A stretch of DNA of 64,000 nt from Saprospiraceae bacterium (lineage in GTDB: Bacteria; Bacteroidota; Bacteroidia; Chitinophagales; Saprospiraceae): positions 765,501 to 829,500 of the forward strand of contig JADKDE010000001.1 of NCBI GenBank assembly GCA_016718505.1. Reading direction: 5' to 3'. This document shows, piece by piece, positions 9,074 through 16,810 of the stretch. Both the position numbers and the translations under genes were made by a program. The notes beneath the pieces were generated by a model. The model did not search any database. It saw only the letters and a list, made by a program, of their open reading frames with translations, and was not told the origin of the DNA. Positions within the stretch are counted from its first letter, which is position 1, and each line of letters opens with the position of its first letter.

Positions 9074-9866
9074 AAATAACCCAATAGGTATATTTGACAG
9101 TGGCATTGGTGGCTTAACGGTTGCCAATGCCATTGCTTCTAAACTACCCTTAGAAGATTTTATTTATTTTGGGGACACTGCCCATCTTCCCTATGGTGAC
9201 AAATCCTCGGATGCCATCTGTTATTATTCATTGAGAATTACCAGATTCTTGATAGAAAAGGGTTGCAAAATGATTGTTATCGCTTGCAATTCAGCTTCGG
9301 CAACAGCCTCCAAAGTGTTACATGAATTTTATGGGAAAGAGATCCCAATTATAAATGTCATAGATCCTCTGGTAAATTATGTGGTTGATCACAATTATCA
9401 AAAAATTGGCGTAATTGCTACAAAAGTCACTACTCAATCCAATATTTATCCCTCGAAAATCCACGCACTAAATCCAAACATTGACGTAAGACCACTGGCC
9501 ACACCACTCTTGGTTCCAATGATTGAAGAAGGGTTTATTTCCAACAATATATCAAAATCAATATTGGAGAATTACTTATCCAATGAAATGTTTACTGATA
9601 TAGAAGCTTTGGTCCTAGCTTGTACGCATTTCCCTTTGTTAAAACCAGCTATTAAAGCGTATTTTAATGAAAAAATCGACATTTTGGATTCTACGGATGT
9701 AGTCTTGACTGAAATTGAGAACACGTTGGAAAAGTATGGGTTGAAGAGTGAACATAGAGCACAACCCCATCAATTTTATGTCTCTGATTTTACTGAATCA
9801 TTTGAAAAAACTACCAAAATATTTTATAAAGAGGAGATCCATTTGGAACATGCAGCGATCTGGTAA
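9042..9866 (+). CDS. murI: Glutamate racemase
   Basis: Converts L-glutamate to D-glutamate for peptidoglycan synthesis. The 274-residue protein has the opening PIGIFDSGIGGLTV, the first catalytic cysteine in ACNSASA (near residue 79), the second in ALVACTHFPLL (near 190), and DTAHLPYG after the first strand. The GTG start at 9042 overlaps the end of ompH by 32 bp. It is the only usable start just before the conserved block, since the codons between it and PIGIF offer no other initiation codon. Expressed with the ompH pair. Confidence 0.93.
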   Translation: MPLQHLQQVSKNNPIGIFDSGIGGLTVANAIASKLPLEDFIYFGDTAHLPYGDKSSDAICYYSLRITRFLIEKGCKMIVIACNSASATASKVLHEFYGKEIPIINVIDPLVNYVVDHNYQKIGVIATKVTTQSNIYPSKIHALNPNIDVRPLATPLLVPMIEEGFISNNISKSILENYLSNEMFTDIEALVLACTHFPLLKPAIKAYFNEKIDILDSTDVVLTEIENTLEKYGLKSEHRAQPHQFYVSDFTESFEKTTKIFYKEEIHLEHAAIW

Positions 9867-9889
9867 AAAATTTTATTGAAAAAATAATT

Positions 9890-9919
9890 TTGAATTCTGA
9901 TACAATATCCTTTATTTTG
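9890..9919 (+). promoter_or_regulatory. Candidate promoter of the cysteine attenuator
   Basis: TTG (9890-9892), 20-nt spacer, TATTTTG (9913-9919), a one-base-short version of the TAnnTTTG box. Transcription would begin around 9924-9927, almost exactly at the ATG of the polycysteine leader ORF, so the leader may be translated with little or no 5' UTR. Confidence 0.45.
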
Positions 9920-9924
9920 CCGTT

Positions 9925-9993
9925 ATGTATGATATGACCATTTCAAATCTGATTATTGTTAACAAAAATTGTTGTTGCTGCTATCTTTTGTAG
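9925..9993 (+). CDS. Polycysteine leader peptide, cysteine attenuator
   Basis: A 22-codon ORF (ATG 9925, TAG 9991) ending in NCCCCYLL. Codons 16-19 (9970-9981) are TGT TGT TGC TGC, four consecutive cysteines. It sits 47 bases before an intrinsic terminator and about 95 bases before the cysE-cysK operon, so the regulated genes make the amino acid that the leader senses. This is the classic ribosome-stalling attenuator layout. An internal ATG at 9934 is an alternative start. A stem GACCAT (9936-9941) with ATGGTC (9994-9999) brackets the Cys codons. Seen: ORF, codon run, terminator, target genes. Inferred: regulation by Cys-tRNA supply. Confidence 0.8.
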   Translation: MYDMTISNLIIVNKNCCCCYLL

Positions 9994-9999
9994 ATGGTC

Positions 10000-10047
10000 G
10001 GCTGCATATGTATTAATAAATTAATATTTTATCTATAGGAGCCTTCC
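10000..10047 (+). promoter_or_regulatory. Candidate antiterminator stem
   Basis: GGCT (10000-10003) can pair with AGCC (10040-10043), and GG (9996-9997) with CC (10046-10047). The looped segment can itself fold through TATTAAT (10011-10017) and ATTAATA (10020-10026). This pairing uses up the 5' arm of the terminator at 10040-10047. A ribosome waiting at the Cys codons would leave 9996-10003 free. A ribosome at the stop codon (9991-9993) would cover it and allow termination. The stem is short with an internal 2x2 mismatch, so it is only a candidate. Confidence 0.4.
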
Positions 10048-10067
10048 ATTTTTGGAGGGCTTTTTTT
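10040..10067 (+). terminator. Intrinsic terminator inside the cysE leader (attenuator)
   Basis: AGCCTTCC (10040-10047), loop ATTTTT, GGAGGGCT (10054-10061) with one G-U pair, then an uninterrupted T tract through 10067. It lies before the cysE start codon rather than after a gene, as expected of an attenuator. Confidence 0.85.
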
Positions 10068-10087
10068 ATGTTTTTAATGAAATAAAT

Positions 10088-10906
10088 ATGCTAAAAGAAC
10101 TAGCCCATTCCATAGTAAAAAATCAGTGTCCGGCTTTTGAACTGGATAAAAACCTATTGGAAAGATGGATACTTGATTTGTATGATTTGCTTTTTTCTGC
10201 GAAGATTAAAGACGAGGAAATATTAACTCAAAGATTAGTGGATTCTCAATTGATATTTAATAGTCTAGTAGAGAAGATTGATAGACCCTCGGACGTATTG
10301 TCGAGCATTTCACGACAATTTTATGAGCGTTTGGAGATAATTTTCGAAACTTTATTGATGGATTTGGACGAATTTCTCGCATCAGATCCTGCGGCATCTG
10401 ACAAAACTGAGATATTATTGTCTTATCCTGGGTTTTATGCCATTTATATTTATCGGATCAGTCACGAAATTTCAAAGCTTGGGCTGCCCATTTTGGCGAG
10501 AGTAATCAGTGAAATTGGTCACAGAGATACTGGAATAGATATTCACCCAAATGCAAAAATAGGTTCTCATTTTTTTATAGATCATGGTACGGGCATCGTC
10601 ATCGGCCAAACGGCAGAATTAGGCAATCATGTGAAGATATATCAGGGCGTTACCCTTGGAGCCTTGCAGGTCGATCGAAGTTATCAATTTAAAAAGCGAC
10701 ATCCTACCATTGGGGACCAAGTTACTTTGTATGCAAATTGTACCATTTTGGGAGGTGAAACCAACATAGGAAAAGGCTCGGTGATAGGTGGAAATGTTTG
10801 GTTGACAAAATCGGTACCAACCAATTCCATCGTCTATCACAATCCTGAAGTAAAGGTAAAGTCGCTCGACAATTCAATGAAAGATTATTTTGATTTCGTA
10901 ATATAA
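10088..10906 (+). CDS. cysE: Serine O-acetyltransferase
   Basis: Transfers acetyl from acetyl-CoA to serine, the first step of cysteine synthesis. The 272-residue protein has an N-terminal helical domain, then a left-handed beta-helix of hexapeptide repeats: DIHPNAKIGSHFFIDHGTGI, VIGQTAELGNHVKIYQGVTLGA, PTIGDQVTLYANCTILGG, IGKGSVIGGNVW. The catalytic His/Asp are in FIDHGTG. ATG at 10088 is preferred because the upstream in-frame TTG at 10052 lies inside the terminator hairpin. cysK follows 27 bp later. Likely controlled by the polycysteine attenuator. Confidence 0.92.
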   Translation: MLKELAHSIVKNQCPAFELDKNLLERWILDLYDLLFSAKIKDEEILTQRLVDSQLIFNSLVEKIDRPSDVLSSISRQFYERLEIIFETLLMDLDEFLASDPAASDKTEILLSYPGFYAIYIYRISHEISKLGLPILARVISEIGHRDTGIDIHPNAKIGSHFFIDHGTGIVIGQTAELGNHVKIYQGVTLGALQVDRSYQFKKRHPTIGDQVTLYANCTILGGETNIGKGSVIGGNVWLTKSVPTNSIVYHNPEVKVKSLDNSMKDYFDFVI

Positions 10907-10933
10907 TATTTTATAATTATTAATAAACACAGT

Positions 10934-11845
10934 ATGTTATACTCAAACATTTTAGAAACCATTGGGAATACCCCACATGTAAAAATCAATAAATTATTCG
11001 GACAAGATTTCCACGTATGGTCAAAGCTGGAAAGGTCGAATCCTGGCGCAAGTATCAAGGATAGGATCGCCCTAAGCATGATCGAAGAGGCCGAGAGAAA
11101 GGGTTTACTAAACAGTGAAACGGTCATTGTTGAGCCAACTTCTGGTAACACTGGGATTGGATTGGCCTTGGTGGCTGCGGTCAAAGGCTATAGGTTGATA
11201 TTGGTGATGCCAGAGTCTATGAGTATTGAAAGGAGAAGAGTTATGGCGGTTTATGGCGCAGAACTTGTATTGACTCCTAGAGAAAAAGGCATGAAAGGTG
11301 CCATAGAGAAGGCGCAAGAAATTGCGAGCGAACATCCCAATTCTTGGATTCCACAACAATTTGAAAATGAATCCAACCCAAAAATACATCGGACGACTAC
11401 GGCTTTGGAGATCTTAAATGATTTTCCAGATGGATTGGATTATCTTATCACTGGTGTGGGAACGGGCGGTCATATCACGGGTGTGTCAGAAATACTGAAA
11501 AGCAAATTTCCAAACTTAAAGGTTTATGCTGTAGAACCAGAGTTATCACCTGTACTTAGCGGAGGTAGCCCAGGGCCGCATCCTATACAAGGGATTGGAG
11601 CTGGATTTGTTCCTAAAGTTTTGAATACTGATATTTTCGATGGGGTCATCCAAGTTTCCAAAGACAGTGCCTTTGAATATGCCAAAAGAAGTGCACTCGA
11701 AGAAGGGATTTTTATTGGAATTTCTTCGGGAGCCTCTCTAGCTGCCATCGCTCAAAAAATTCAAGAGTTTCCAAAAGGTAGCCGTATCTTGACTTTTGCT
11801 TACGACACGGGCGAAAGATATTTGTCCATTGAAGGACTATTCTAG
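10934..11845 (+). CDS. cysK: Cysteine synthase (O-acetylserine sulfhydrylase)
   Basis: A 303-residue PLP enzyme making cysteine from O-acetylserine and sulfide. Visible are the Schiff-base lysine in GASIKDR (near residue 40), the substrate loop PTSGNTGIG (near 70), the PLP phosphate-binding [11 protein letters not shown] (near 175) and the C-terminal [10 protein letters not shown]. CysM-type enzymes share these motifs, so the A or B isoform is not certain. Second gene of the cysE-cysK unit, downstream of the attenuator. Confidence 0.92.
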   Translation: MLYSNILETIGNTPHVKINKLFGQDFHVWSKLERSNPGASIKDRIALSMIEEAERKGLLNSETVIVEPTSGNTGIGLALVAAVKGYRLILVMPESMSIERRRVMAVYGAELVLTPREKGMKGAIEKAQEIASEHPNSWIPQQFENESNPKIHRTTTALEILNDFPDGLDYLITGVGTGGHITGVSEILKSKFPNLKVYAVEPELSPVLSGGSPGPHPIQGIGAGFVPKVLNTDIFDGVIQVSKDSAFEYAKRSALEEGIFIGISSGASLAAIAQKIQEFPKGSRILTFAYDTGERYLSIEGLF

Positions 11846-11875
11846 GAGTGCTAGTGAATGATAAGAATTAATCTT

Positions 11876-11951
11876 GGGAGGTAAAAAGGGGCTATTTGCT
11901 AGGATAAAATTCTTTTTTGAAAATATTTTAGCAAGATAAAAAATGCCTCCC
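11876..11951 (+). other. Nested stem-loop after cysK
   Basis: GGGAGG (11876-11881) pairs with CCTCCC (11946-11951). Within the loop, TTGC...TAAAAT can pair with ATTTTAGCAA with a 5-nt bulge. No T tract follows, so it is not a standard terminator. It may be a 3'-end or processing structure of the cysEK transcript, or the 5' leader of the acyltransferase gene. Confidence 0.35.
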
Positions 11952-12022
11952 ATACATATTGGTGATTATTTAATTGGGGGAGTATTGCCTTATTAAATCA
12001 TATTAATTCACTAGTTTTGTGT

Positions 12023-12880
12023 ATGGATTTCATCGTATATCTTCTGACTCGTGCGTTTATTGGTTTGGTTTGGCTAATACCATTTAGATTGTTGTATATT
12101 TTATCGGATGGTTTGGCATATTTTTTGTGCTATGTTCTTAAATATCGAAGAAAGATAGTAGAAAGCAATCTCAAGCGGAGTGGTATAGAAATTCCTCGAT
12201 TGGTGGATGTGTATAAAAATCTGTGTGACATTGTCTTGGAAAGTTTGAAAACTCCCACCATTTCTGATACTGCATTGAGTGAAAGATACGTGATGAAAGG
12301 TATCGAAATATGCAATAATTACAATAAGGAGAATATTTCTTTTGTCATAGCTGGCGCGCATATGTCCAATTGGGAATGGGCAGTTTTGAAATTTCCGATG
12401 ATATATGAAGGTAGAACATCCGGGGTTTACAAGCCGCTCAATAATAAATACTTGGAAACGTATTTTTCTAAAGTACGGTCGAGGACAGGTATGGGATTAT
12501 TGGCTATGAAAGGATCTTTTGAAGTAATGTTGAAAGAGTCTCGCCCAAGTAGTTTTATATTGGTTTCAGATCAAAATCCCTCCAATGTCAAAAGAGCTCA
12601 TTGGGTAGATTTTTTTGGAAATGACACAGCCTGCCTGCATGGAATGAGTGAACTGGCATGCGAAAAGAAAATTCCTATTTTGTATTTTGAAACAATGAGG
12701 GATCGCCGCGGTTATTATACATTGACTTTATCAAAATTGGTAGATGCTGACACGGATTTGAAGCCCGTCGAGATAACGCAGCTTTTTATGAAAAGAGTAG
12801 AAAAGACCATATTGAAGCAACCGGCTAATTGGCTTTGGACTCATAAAAGATGGAAACACAAGCGAAAAAACATAGCTTAA
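12023..12880 (+). CDS. Lysophospholipid/lipid A acyltransferase family (LpxL/HtrB-like)
   Basis: A 285-residue membrane-associated acyltransferase, probably adding a secondary acyl chain to lipid A at the inner membrane (PF03279-type). It has an N-terminal hydrophobic helix, the catalytic HX4E motif in GAHMSNWEW (near residue 114), and a downstream FILVSDQNP block resembling the family's second conserved site. ATG at 12023 is used rather than the TTG two codons upstream. A TAGTTTTG box (12012-12019) lies immediately before it, without a clear -33 element. The M28-like gene follows 10 bp later. Confidence 0.8.
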   Translation: MDFIVYLLTRAFIGLVWLIPFRLLYILSDGLAYFLCYVLKYRRKIVESNLKRSGIEIPRLVDVYKNLCDIVLESLKTPTISDTALSERYVMKGIEICNNYNKENISFVIAGAHMSNWEWAVLKFPMIYEGRTSGVYKPLNNKYLETYFSKVRSRTGMGLLAMKGSFEVMLKESRPSSFILVSDQNPSNVKRAHWVDFFGNDTACLHGMSELACEKKIPILYFETMRDRRGYYTLTLSKLVDADTDLKPVEITQLFMKRVEKTILKQPANWLWTHKRWKHKRKNIA

Positions 12881-12890
12881 CATAAAATAA

Positions 12891-13904
12891 ATGGATAAAA
12901 ATAAAATCAATTGGATGAAATATTGTGCTTTTGCCTTAGCACTATTGGTGAGTTCTTGCTGGTCCAACAAAAAGGAGCGAGTTATGCCAGCATTTCCTCC
13001 AGCCTCCAAAAAGCAGGTTTCGATACCTCGATTTGATGATTCTTTAGCATACTCGTATGTCGCTAAACAAGTTTCTTTCGGTCCAAGAGTGCCCGGCTCT
13101 CCAGGTCATAAAGCATGTAAGGCTTGGATTATTGAATATGCCAAATCACTAGGATTAGAGGTTCATGAGCAGAATTTTGAGGCAAAAACGTATTACAAAC
13201 AGAATCTTCCCGCAACGAATATCATCATAAGCATAAATCCTACACACAAGCGAAGAGTGTTGCTAGGAGCACACTGGGATACAAGGCATATTAGCGATAA
13301 AGATCCCGATCCAAACAATAAGAATAAGCCACTTCTAGGTGCTGATGATGGAGGAAGTGGGGTTGGAGTGTTGCTGAGTCTCGCCAAAACGCTAAAAGAG
13401 AATCCAATCGATTTAGGTGTAGATATTATTTTATTTGATGCGGAAGATTTGGGCGAAGATGGGGGCCAAAATGAATTGAGCTGGTGTTTGGGATCACAAT
13501 ATTGGGCTGAAAATCTTCATGTTGAGGATTATTGGGCGATGTATGGCATCCTTCTCGATTTGGTAGGTGCGCCCAACCCTAGATTCTCGAGGGAGGGATA
13601 TTCTATGAATTTTGCTCCAGAGTTGACCAATAAAATATGGTCGTTGGCTAGAAGCATGAACCTTGGAAACTCCTTCGTGGCTGCCGAGATAGGAGGCATA
13701 ACAGATGATCACGTTTATGTCAATAAGATTGCGAAAATACCGATGGTGGATATCATAAATGTGCCAGGCTTAGAAAATCAATTTTTTCCTGCCCATCACC
13801 ACACACAAAAAGATGATATGTCAGCCATTGATAAAAACTCTCTGAGAACAGTGGGGCAACTTGTAACGGCTATATTGTATCAGGAATCTGGAGGGATGTT
13901 TTAA
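12891..13904 (+). CDS. M28-family zinc lipoprotein, probable glutaminyl-peptide cyclotransferase
   Basis: A 337-residue lipoprotein (lipobox LLVSSC, Cys23). The domain begins at FGPRVPGSPGH, followed by metal-ligand motifs GAHWDTR (near 126), LLGADDGGSG (near 150) and FDAEDLGE (near 185), and a late DDHVYVNKIAKIPMVDI block. This combination is that of bacterial mammalian-type glutaminyl cyclases of Bacteroidota, which form N-terminal pyroglutamate on exported proteins. An aminopeptidase function remains possible because both share the M28 fold. It is directly downstream of the lipid A acyltransferase, and tRNA-Gln follows. Confidence 0.8.
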   Translation: MDKNKINWMKYCAFALALLVSSCWSNKKERVMPAFPPASKKQVSIPRFDDSLAYSYVAKQVSFGPRVPGSPGHKACKAWIIEYAKSLGLEVHEQNFEAKTYYKQNLPATNIIISINPTHKRRVLLGAHWDTRHISDKDPDPNNKNKPLLGADDGGSGVGVLLSLAKTLKENPIDLGVDIILFDAEDLGEDGGQNELSWCLGSQYWAENLHVEDYWAMYGILLDLVGAPNPRFSREGYSMNFAPELTNKIWSLARSMNLGNSFVAAEIGGITDDHVYVNKIAKIPMVDIINVPGLENQFFPAHHHTQKDDMSAIDKNSLRTVGQLVTAILYQESGGMF

Positions 13905-13969
13905 AAAAAAGATAAAAAATATTGTTTTTTTTATAAAAAAGCATAGCTTTGCACTCGCAAAATTTATTT

Positions 13970-14040
13970 TGACCCTTGGTGTAAAGGTAGCACAACAGTT
14001 TTTGGTTCTGTTTGTCAAGGTTCGAATCCTTGAGGGTCAA
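13970..14040 (+). tRNA. tRNA-Gln (anticodon TTG)
   Basis: Acceptor TGACCCT (13970-13976) pairs with AGGGTCA (14033-14039), discriminator A14040. The T arm is CAAGG-TTCGAAT-CCTTG. The anticodon loop TTTTGGT gives TTG in positions 34-36, reading CAA. CCA is not encoded. The closing pair of the anticodon stem is T-T. Confidence 0.92.
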
Positions 14041-14046
14041 CAAAAG

Positions 14047-14073
14047 AAGCTGGTCGTAATGACTGGCTTTTTT
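14047..14073 (+). terminator. Terminator after tRNA-Gln
   Basis: AAGCTGGTC (14047-14055), loop GTAAT, GACTGGCTT (14061-14069) with a G-U pair, then T residues. It follows the tRNA by 6 bases and precedes the convergent permease gene end at 14076. Confidence 0.8.
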
Positions 14074-14075
14074 GT

Positions 14076-15329
14076 TTAAGGAATAGGTGATCCATGCGGA
14101 TCTTGTCTCGGAAAATCCAAAAATTCCTCCAATTCTTTGAGATATTCTTCCGTCAACACGTGCTCTAGCCCTTCGGCCTCCCTGTGGATTTGGTCCTGAG
14201 CCATGCCCATTTTATTCACCATGAAGGTTTCCCACAGCCTGTGCGCCCGTATTATCCTTTCTGCTACAGCAAAGCCATTAGGGGTCAATTCTACTTTTTG
14301 ATTGTTATATTTGGTAAAGCCAAGATTCTTTATCTTAAATTGGGCATATTTTTTTGTAAAATAGGGCGCTTTTTGAGATTTCCAATAACCTTGAATTTCT
14401 AAGTCTGTGGTCGTTTCCCTTTTGTACATCCATTTTAAAAAATCCTCCGTAATAATCTTTGCATAATGTTTTTGGGAAATAAAGAGCTTGGTCCATAGAC
14501 CTTTTTTAGGAGCAAAAAGAACTGCTAATAAATAAATGCCTGTCGAAACCAAGGCGATAGCAGGACCTGGGGTCGTCTCCAAATAAATGCTGAAATATAT
14601 ACCGAGAAACGCCGAAACTGCACCCAAAATTCCCGAAATAACCAATACCCATGGCAACCTTTTGGCCAATAATAATGCTGTACTGCTTGGTGCAATCAGC
14701 ATGGAAACTACCATGATAACTCCTACTGTTTGTAATGCAGAGACCACAACAAAAGAGAGTAGCAACATGATAAAATAATGCATGAAATCTTCGGGAATGC
14801 CTAACGTATTGGCTACTTTGGGTTGAAAGCTGCTGATAAAAAAATACTTATAAAAACTGACGATACAGATAATTACAAAGCCTAATATCAATGCCGAAAC
14901 TTTCAAATCAAAATCGGACACGCCCAACACGTTACCAAAAAGAAAATCTTTGAGATCAAGGTGAACGCCCTGGGTTCTGCTTAAATATGAAATGCCGATA
15001 ACCCCCATGGCAAACATGGCGGAGAAAACAATTCCAATAGCAGCATCGCTCCTAGCTCCAGCTTTTTTCTGAAGCCATGTAATGGCAATCGCACATAACA
15101 AACCAGCTATAACGGCTCCAATATAAAATCCGAGTACATTATACCCTAAAAACAAATAGCTGACAACTATACCTGGCAAAACTGCGTGCGAAAGGGCATC
15201 GCCGAGCAACGACATATTGCGCAATGTGATAAAAGTACCCAATATACCACAGGACACTGCAACCATGATAGAAGCCACCAAAGCCCTCCAAGCCCAAGGA
15301 TATTCCAAAAAGTCATGCAATACTTCCAC
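14076..15329 (-). CDS. Metal ABC transporter permease fused to a DtxR/MntR-type regulator domain
   Basis: A 417-residue fusion. Residues about 1-280 are an ABC-3 permease for Mn/Zn/Fe with eight or so helices and the conserved MSLLGDALSHAVLPG block. Residues about 290-417 match a MntR/DtxR protein: a winged-helix-like segment ending in LTPNGFAVAERIIRAHRLWE, then the metal-binding dimerisation block with His and Glu in HREAEGLEH and the PRQDPHGSPIP tail. The 220-residue stand-alone MntR at 43638-44300 has the same EELEH and DPHGDPIP motifs. Chlamydial YtgCR has this permease-regulator arrangement and is cleaved to free the repressor. No permease adjoins the ATPase at 45327-46067, so this is its probable partner. 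Confidence 0.85.
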   Translation of the reverse strand: MEVLHDFLEYPWAWRALVASIMVAVSCGILGTFITLRNMSLLGDALSHAVLPGIVVSYLFLGYNVLGFYIGAVIAGLLCAIAITWLQKKAGARSDAAIGIVFSAMFAMGVIGISYLSRTQGVHLDLKDFLFGNVLGVSDFDLKVSALILGFVIICIVSFYKYFFISSFQPKVANTLGIPEDFMHYFIMLLLSFVVVSALQTVGVIMVVSMLIAPSSTALLLAKRLPWVLVISGILGAVSAFLGIYFSIYLETTPGPAIALVSTGIYLLAVLFAPKKGLWTKLFISQKHYAKIITEDFLKWMYKRETTTDLEIQGYWKSQKAPYFTKKYAQFKIKNLGFTKYNNQKVELTPNGFAVAERIIRAHRLWETFMVNKMGMAQDQIHREAEGLEHVLTEEYLKELEEFLDFPRQDPHGSPIP

Positions 15330-15333
15330 GTTA

Positions 15334-15349
15334 TTTAGTCTAATCTAAA
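15334..15349. promoter_or_regulatory. Candidate operator before the permease-regulator fusion
   Basis: Inverted repeat TTTAG (15334-15338), 6-nt spacer, CTAAA (15345-15349), starting 4 bases upstream of the fusion gene's start codon. The mntR promoter region carries CTAAATTTAG, built from the same pentamers in the opposite order. A shared metalloregulator is a suggestion only. Confidence 0.25.
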
Positions 15350-15474
15350 ACAAAGATTCGTTAAATATAAATATTATTTTGTAGGTAAATTGAAAAAATC
15401 TAACATGATTTTTAATTTTGTTAGTCTATGATATGCAAAAAATATTGTAATTTTCTTTTCTAAAACCAATTTTC

Positions 15475-16488
15475 GTGGAAACCAACGACTTTCAAAATAG
15501 TTTTTTATACAAAATATTAAGTTTGTATCCCAAAAAAGCAATGGCCATCGATAGTATAGGAGAAGTATTATCATTGAGCAAAGATGCCATATACAGAAGG
15601 CTGAGAGGGGACTCTGTCTTGACACCAACAGAAATGGCAAGATTGGCTGTCAGATACAATATTTCGCTAGATGATTTGGTTCATCAAAGTGAGAATAGGG
15701 TGTTTTTTGATTTTAATGCCTTTAATAGCAAGATTGACAATGTAGAAGATTATATCGATGGGCTATTGTTCGGTTTGAAAAGATTGACGCCGCTGCCAAA
15801 AATCCATTTGTACTATCCAACTTGTGAGATTCCTATATTTTATTATTGTTATTTTCCAGAGTTATTTTTTTTCAAGCTTTATGTTTGGGGCAGGACCATC
15901 TGGCAAATGGATTACTTGATGAAGGTTCCCTTCAATGCTAACCTGTTTTCGGTTTTTGTGCGAGAGAAGACCTTGGCTACGATAAATGAATATATAAAAA
16001 TACCCTCCACAGAACTATGGAGCCTAAACATATTTGATAATACGCTCAATCAAGTCGAATATCATGCAGAGAGTGGCTATTTTGAGAAAAAGGAGGATGC
16101 TTTAGAGCTTTGTGATATGCTGAAAAAGATCGCTAAACACATGGAAAGCATGGCAGAAAGGGGTGAAAAGCAGGATTTGGATGGAAATAAAATCGGAGCT
16201 ACATTTACCCTATTCCAAAACGAGATGATATATACGAATAACATGGTTTTGGTGAAATCTGATAAATATAGTGCGGTTCATAGTAGTTTTTGCAATCCCA
16301 ATTTCATTACATCAGCTGATTCAAAGCTTTTTATCTATACCGAAAAATGGTTTAAATCCATCATCGCAAAATCTACCCCAATCGGCACCATGGATGAAAA
16401 AAATCGTAGCAAATTCTTTTCCAAAATTATTCAAAAAATCGATCGAGCCAAATTGCGCATAGAGTCATTTAGTCAAGAGACCATCTAA
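15475..16488 (+). CDS. HTH-type transcriptional regulator, Bacteroidota-specific
   Basis: A 337-residue protein. Residues about 18-65 form a Cro/XRE-like helix-turn-helix (IGEVLSLSKDAIYRRLRGDS, followed by LTPTEMARLAVRYNISLDDL). The remaining 270 residues form an unnamed helical and aromatic-rich domain with no recognisable ligand motif. The GTG start at 15475 is the first codon giving the complete HTH. It is divergent from the metal permease-regulator fusion with a 145-bp shared spacer. Nothing in the sequence shows that it controls that gene. Confidence 0.65.
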   Translation: METNDFQNSFLYKILSLYPKKAMAIDSIGEVLSLSKDAIYRRLRGDSVLTPTEMARLAVRYNISLDDLVHQSENRVFFDFNAFNSKIDNVEDYIDGLLFGLKRLTPLPKIHLYYPTCEIPIFYYCYFPELFFFKLYVWGRTIWQMDYLMKVPFNANLFSVFVREKTLATINEYIKIPSTELWSLNIFDNTLNQVEYHAESGYFEKKEDALELCDMLKKIAKHMESMAERGEKQDLDGNKIGATFTLFQNEMIYTNNMVLVKSDKYSAVHSSFCNPNFITSADSKLFIYTEKWFKSIIAKSTPIGTMDEKNRSKFFSKIIQKIDRAKLRIESFSQETI

Positions 16489-16616
16489 GCTTGGTTTTGC
16501 CTTTGGATTGAATTGTAAGGTCACAATGAGGAGTATAGCCTATATTCAAATGTAGAATAAAGTTGCAGATCTAATTAAATTAAAGAAATTGTAATATAAA
16601 AATTCTATTAGCTTTG

Positions 16617-16624
16617 TAACTTTG
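16617..16624 (+). promoter_or_regulatory. Possible -7 box upstream of yfhO-like gene
   Basis: TAACTTTG matches TAnnTTTG. The nearest TTG (16589-16591) is 25 bases upstream, longer than usual. A transcript from here would carry repeat copy C in its leader. Confidence 0.3.
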
Positions 16625-16664
16625 CTAATATTCATGCCTTAGGTCGTTGCCGAGGCTGTGTATA

Positions 16665-16770
16665 AGCGCAAGAGGGATAGGAATGGTCGTCTCATCCAAT
16701 ATTGGATAGACGAGTCTCAAAGAGACCAAAGCCATGGATAGCCCGTTCCATCCCATGTGGATGAACTTGC
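16665..16770 (-). repeat. Structured intergenic repeat, copy C (degenerate)
   Basis: On the minus strand: ATGG/CCAT stem (16683-16686 with 16732-16735), hairpin GTCTC-aaa-GAGAC (16714-16726), and a long hairpin TCGTCT (16687-16692) with AGACGA (16708-16713) continuing through ATCCA/TGGAT. A further hairpin lies at 16745-16766. The terminal GCGTC/GACGC stem is lost. It runs opposite to copy B, so the yfhO-like gene lies between inverted copies. Nothing else is seen in the 322-base gap 16489-16810 apart from the -7-like box. Confidence 0.65.
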
Positions 16771-16810
16771 CCACATCTTTACTTTTTTCAATTTTAAAAA
16801 ACGCCATTTA

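Noticed and set aside
16625..16807. 60-codon minus-strand frame upstream of the yfhO-like gene
   Set aside because: It lies across repeat copy C and its hairpins; no motif or start signal.
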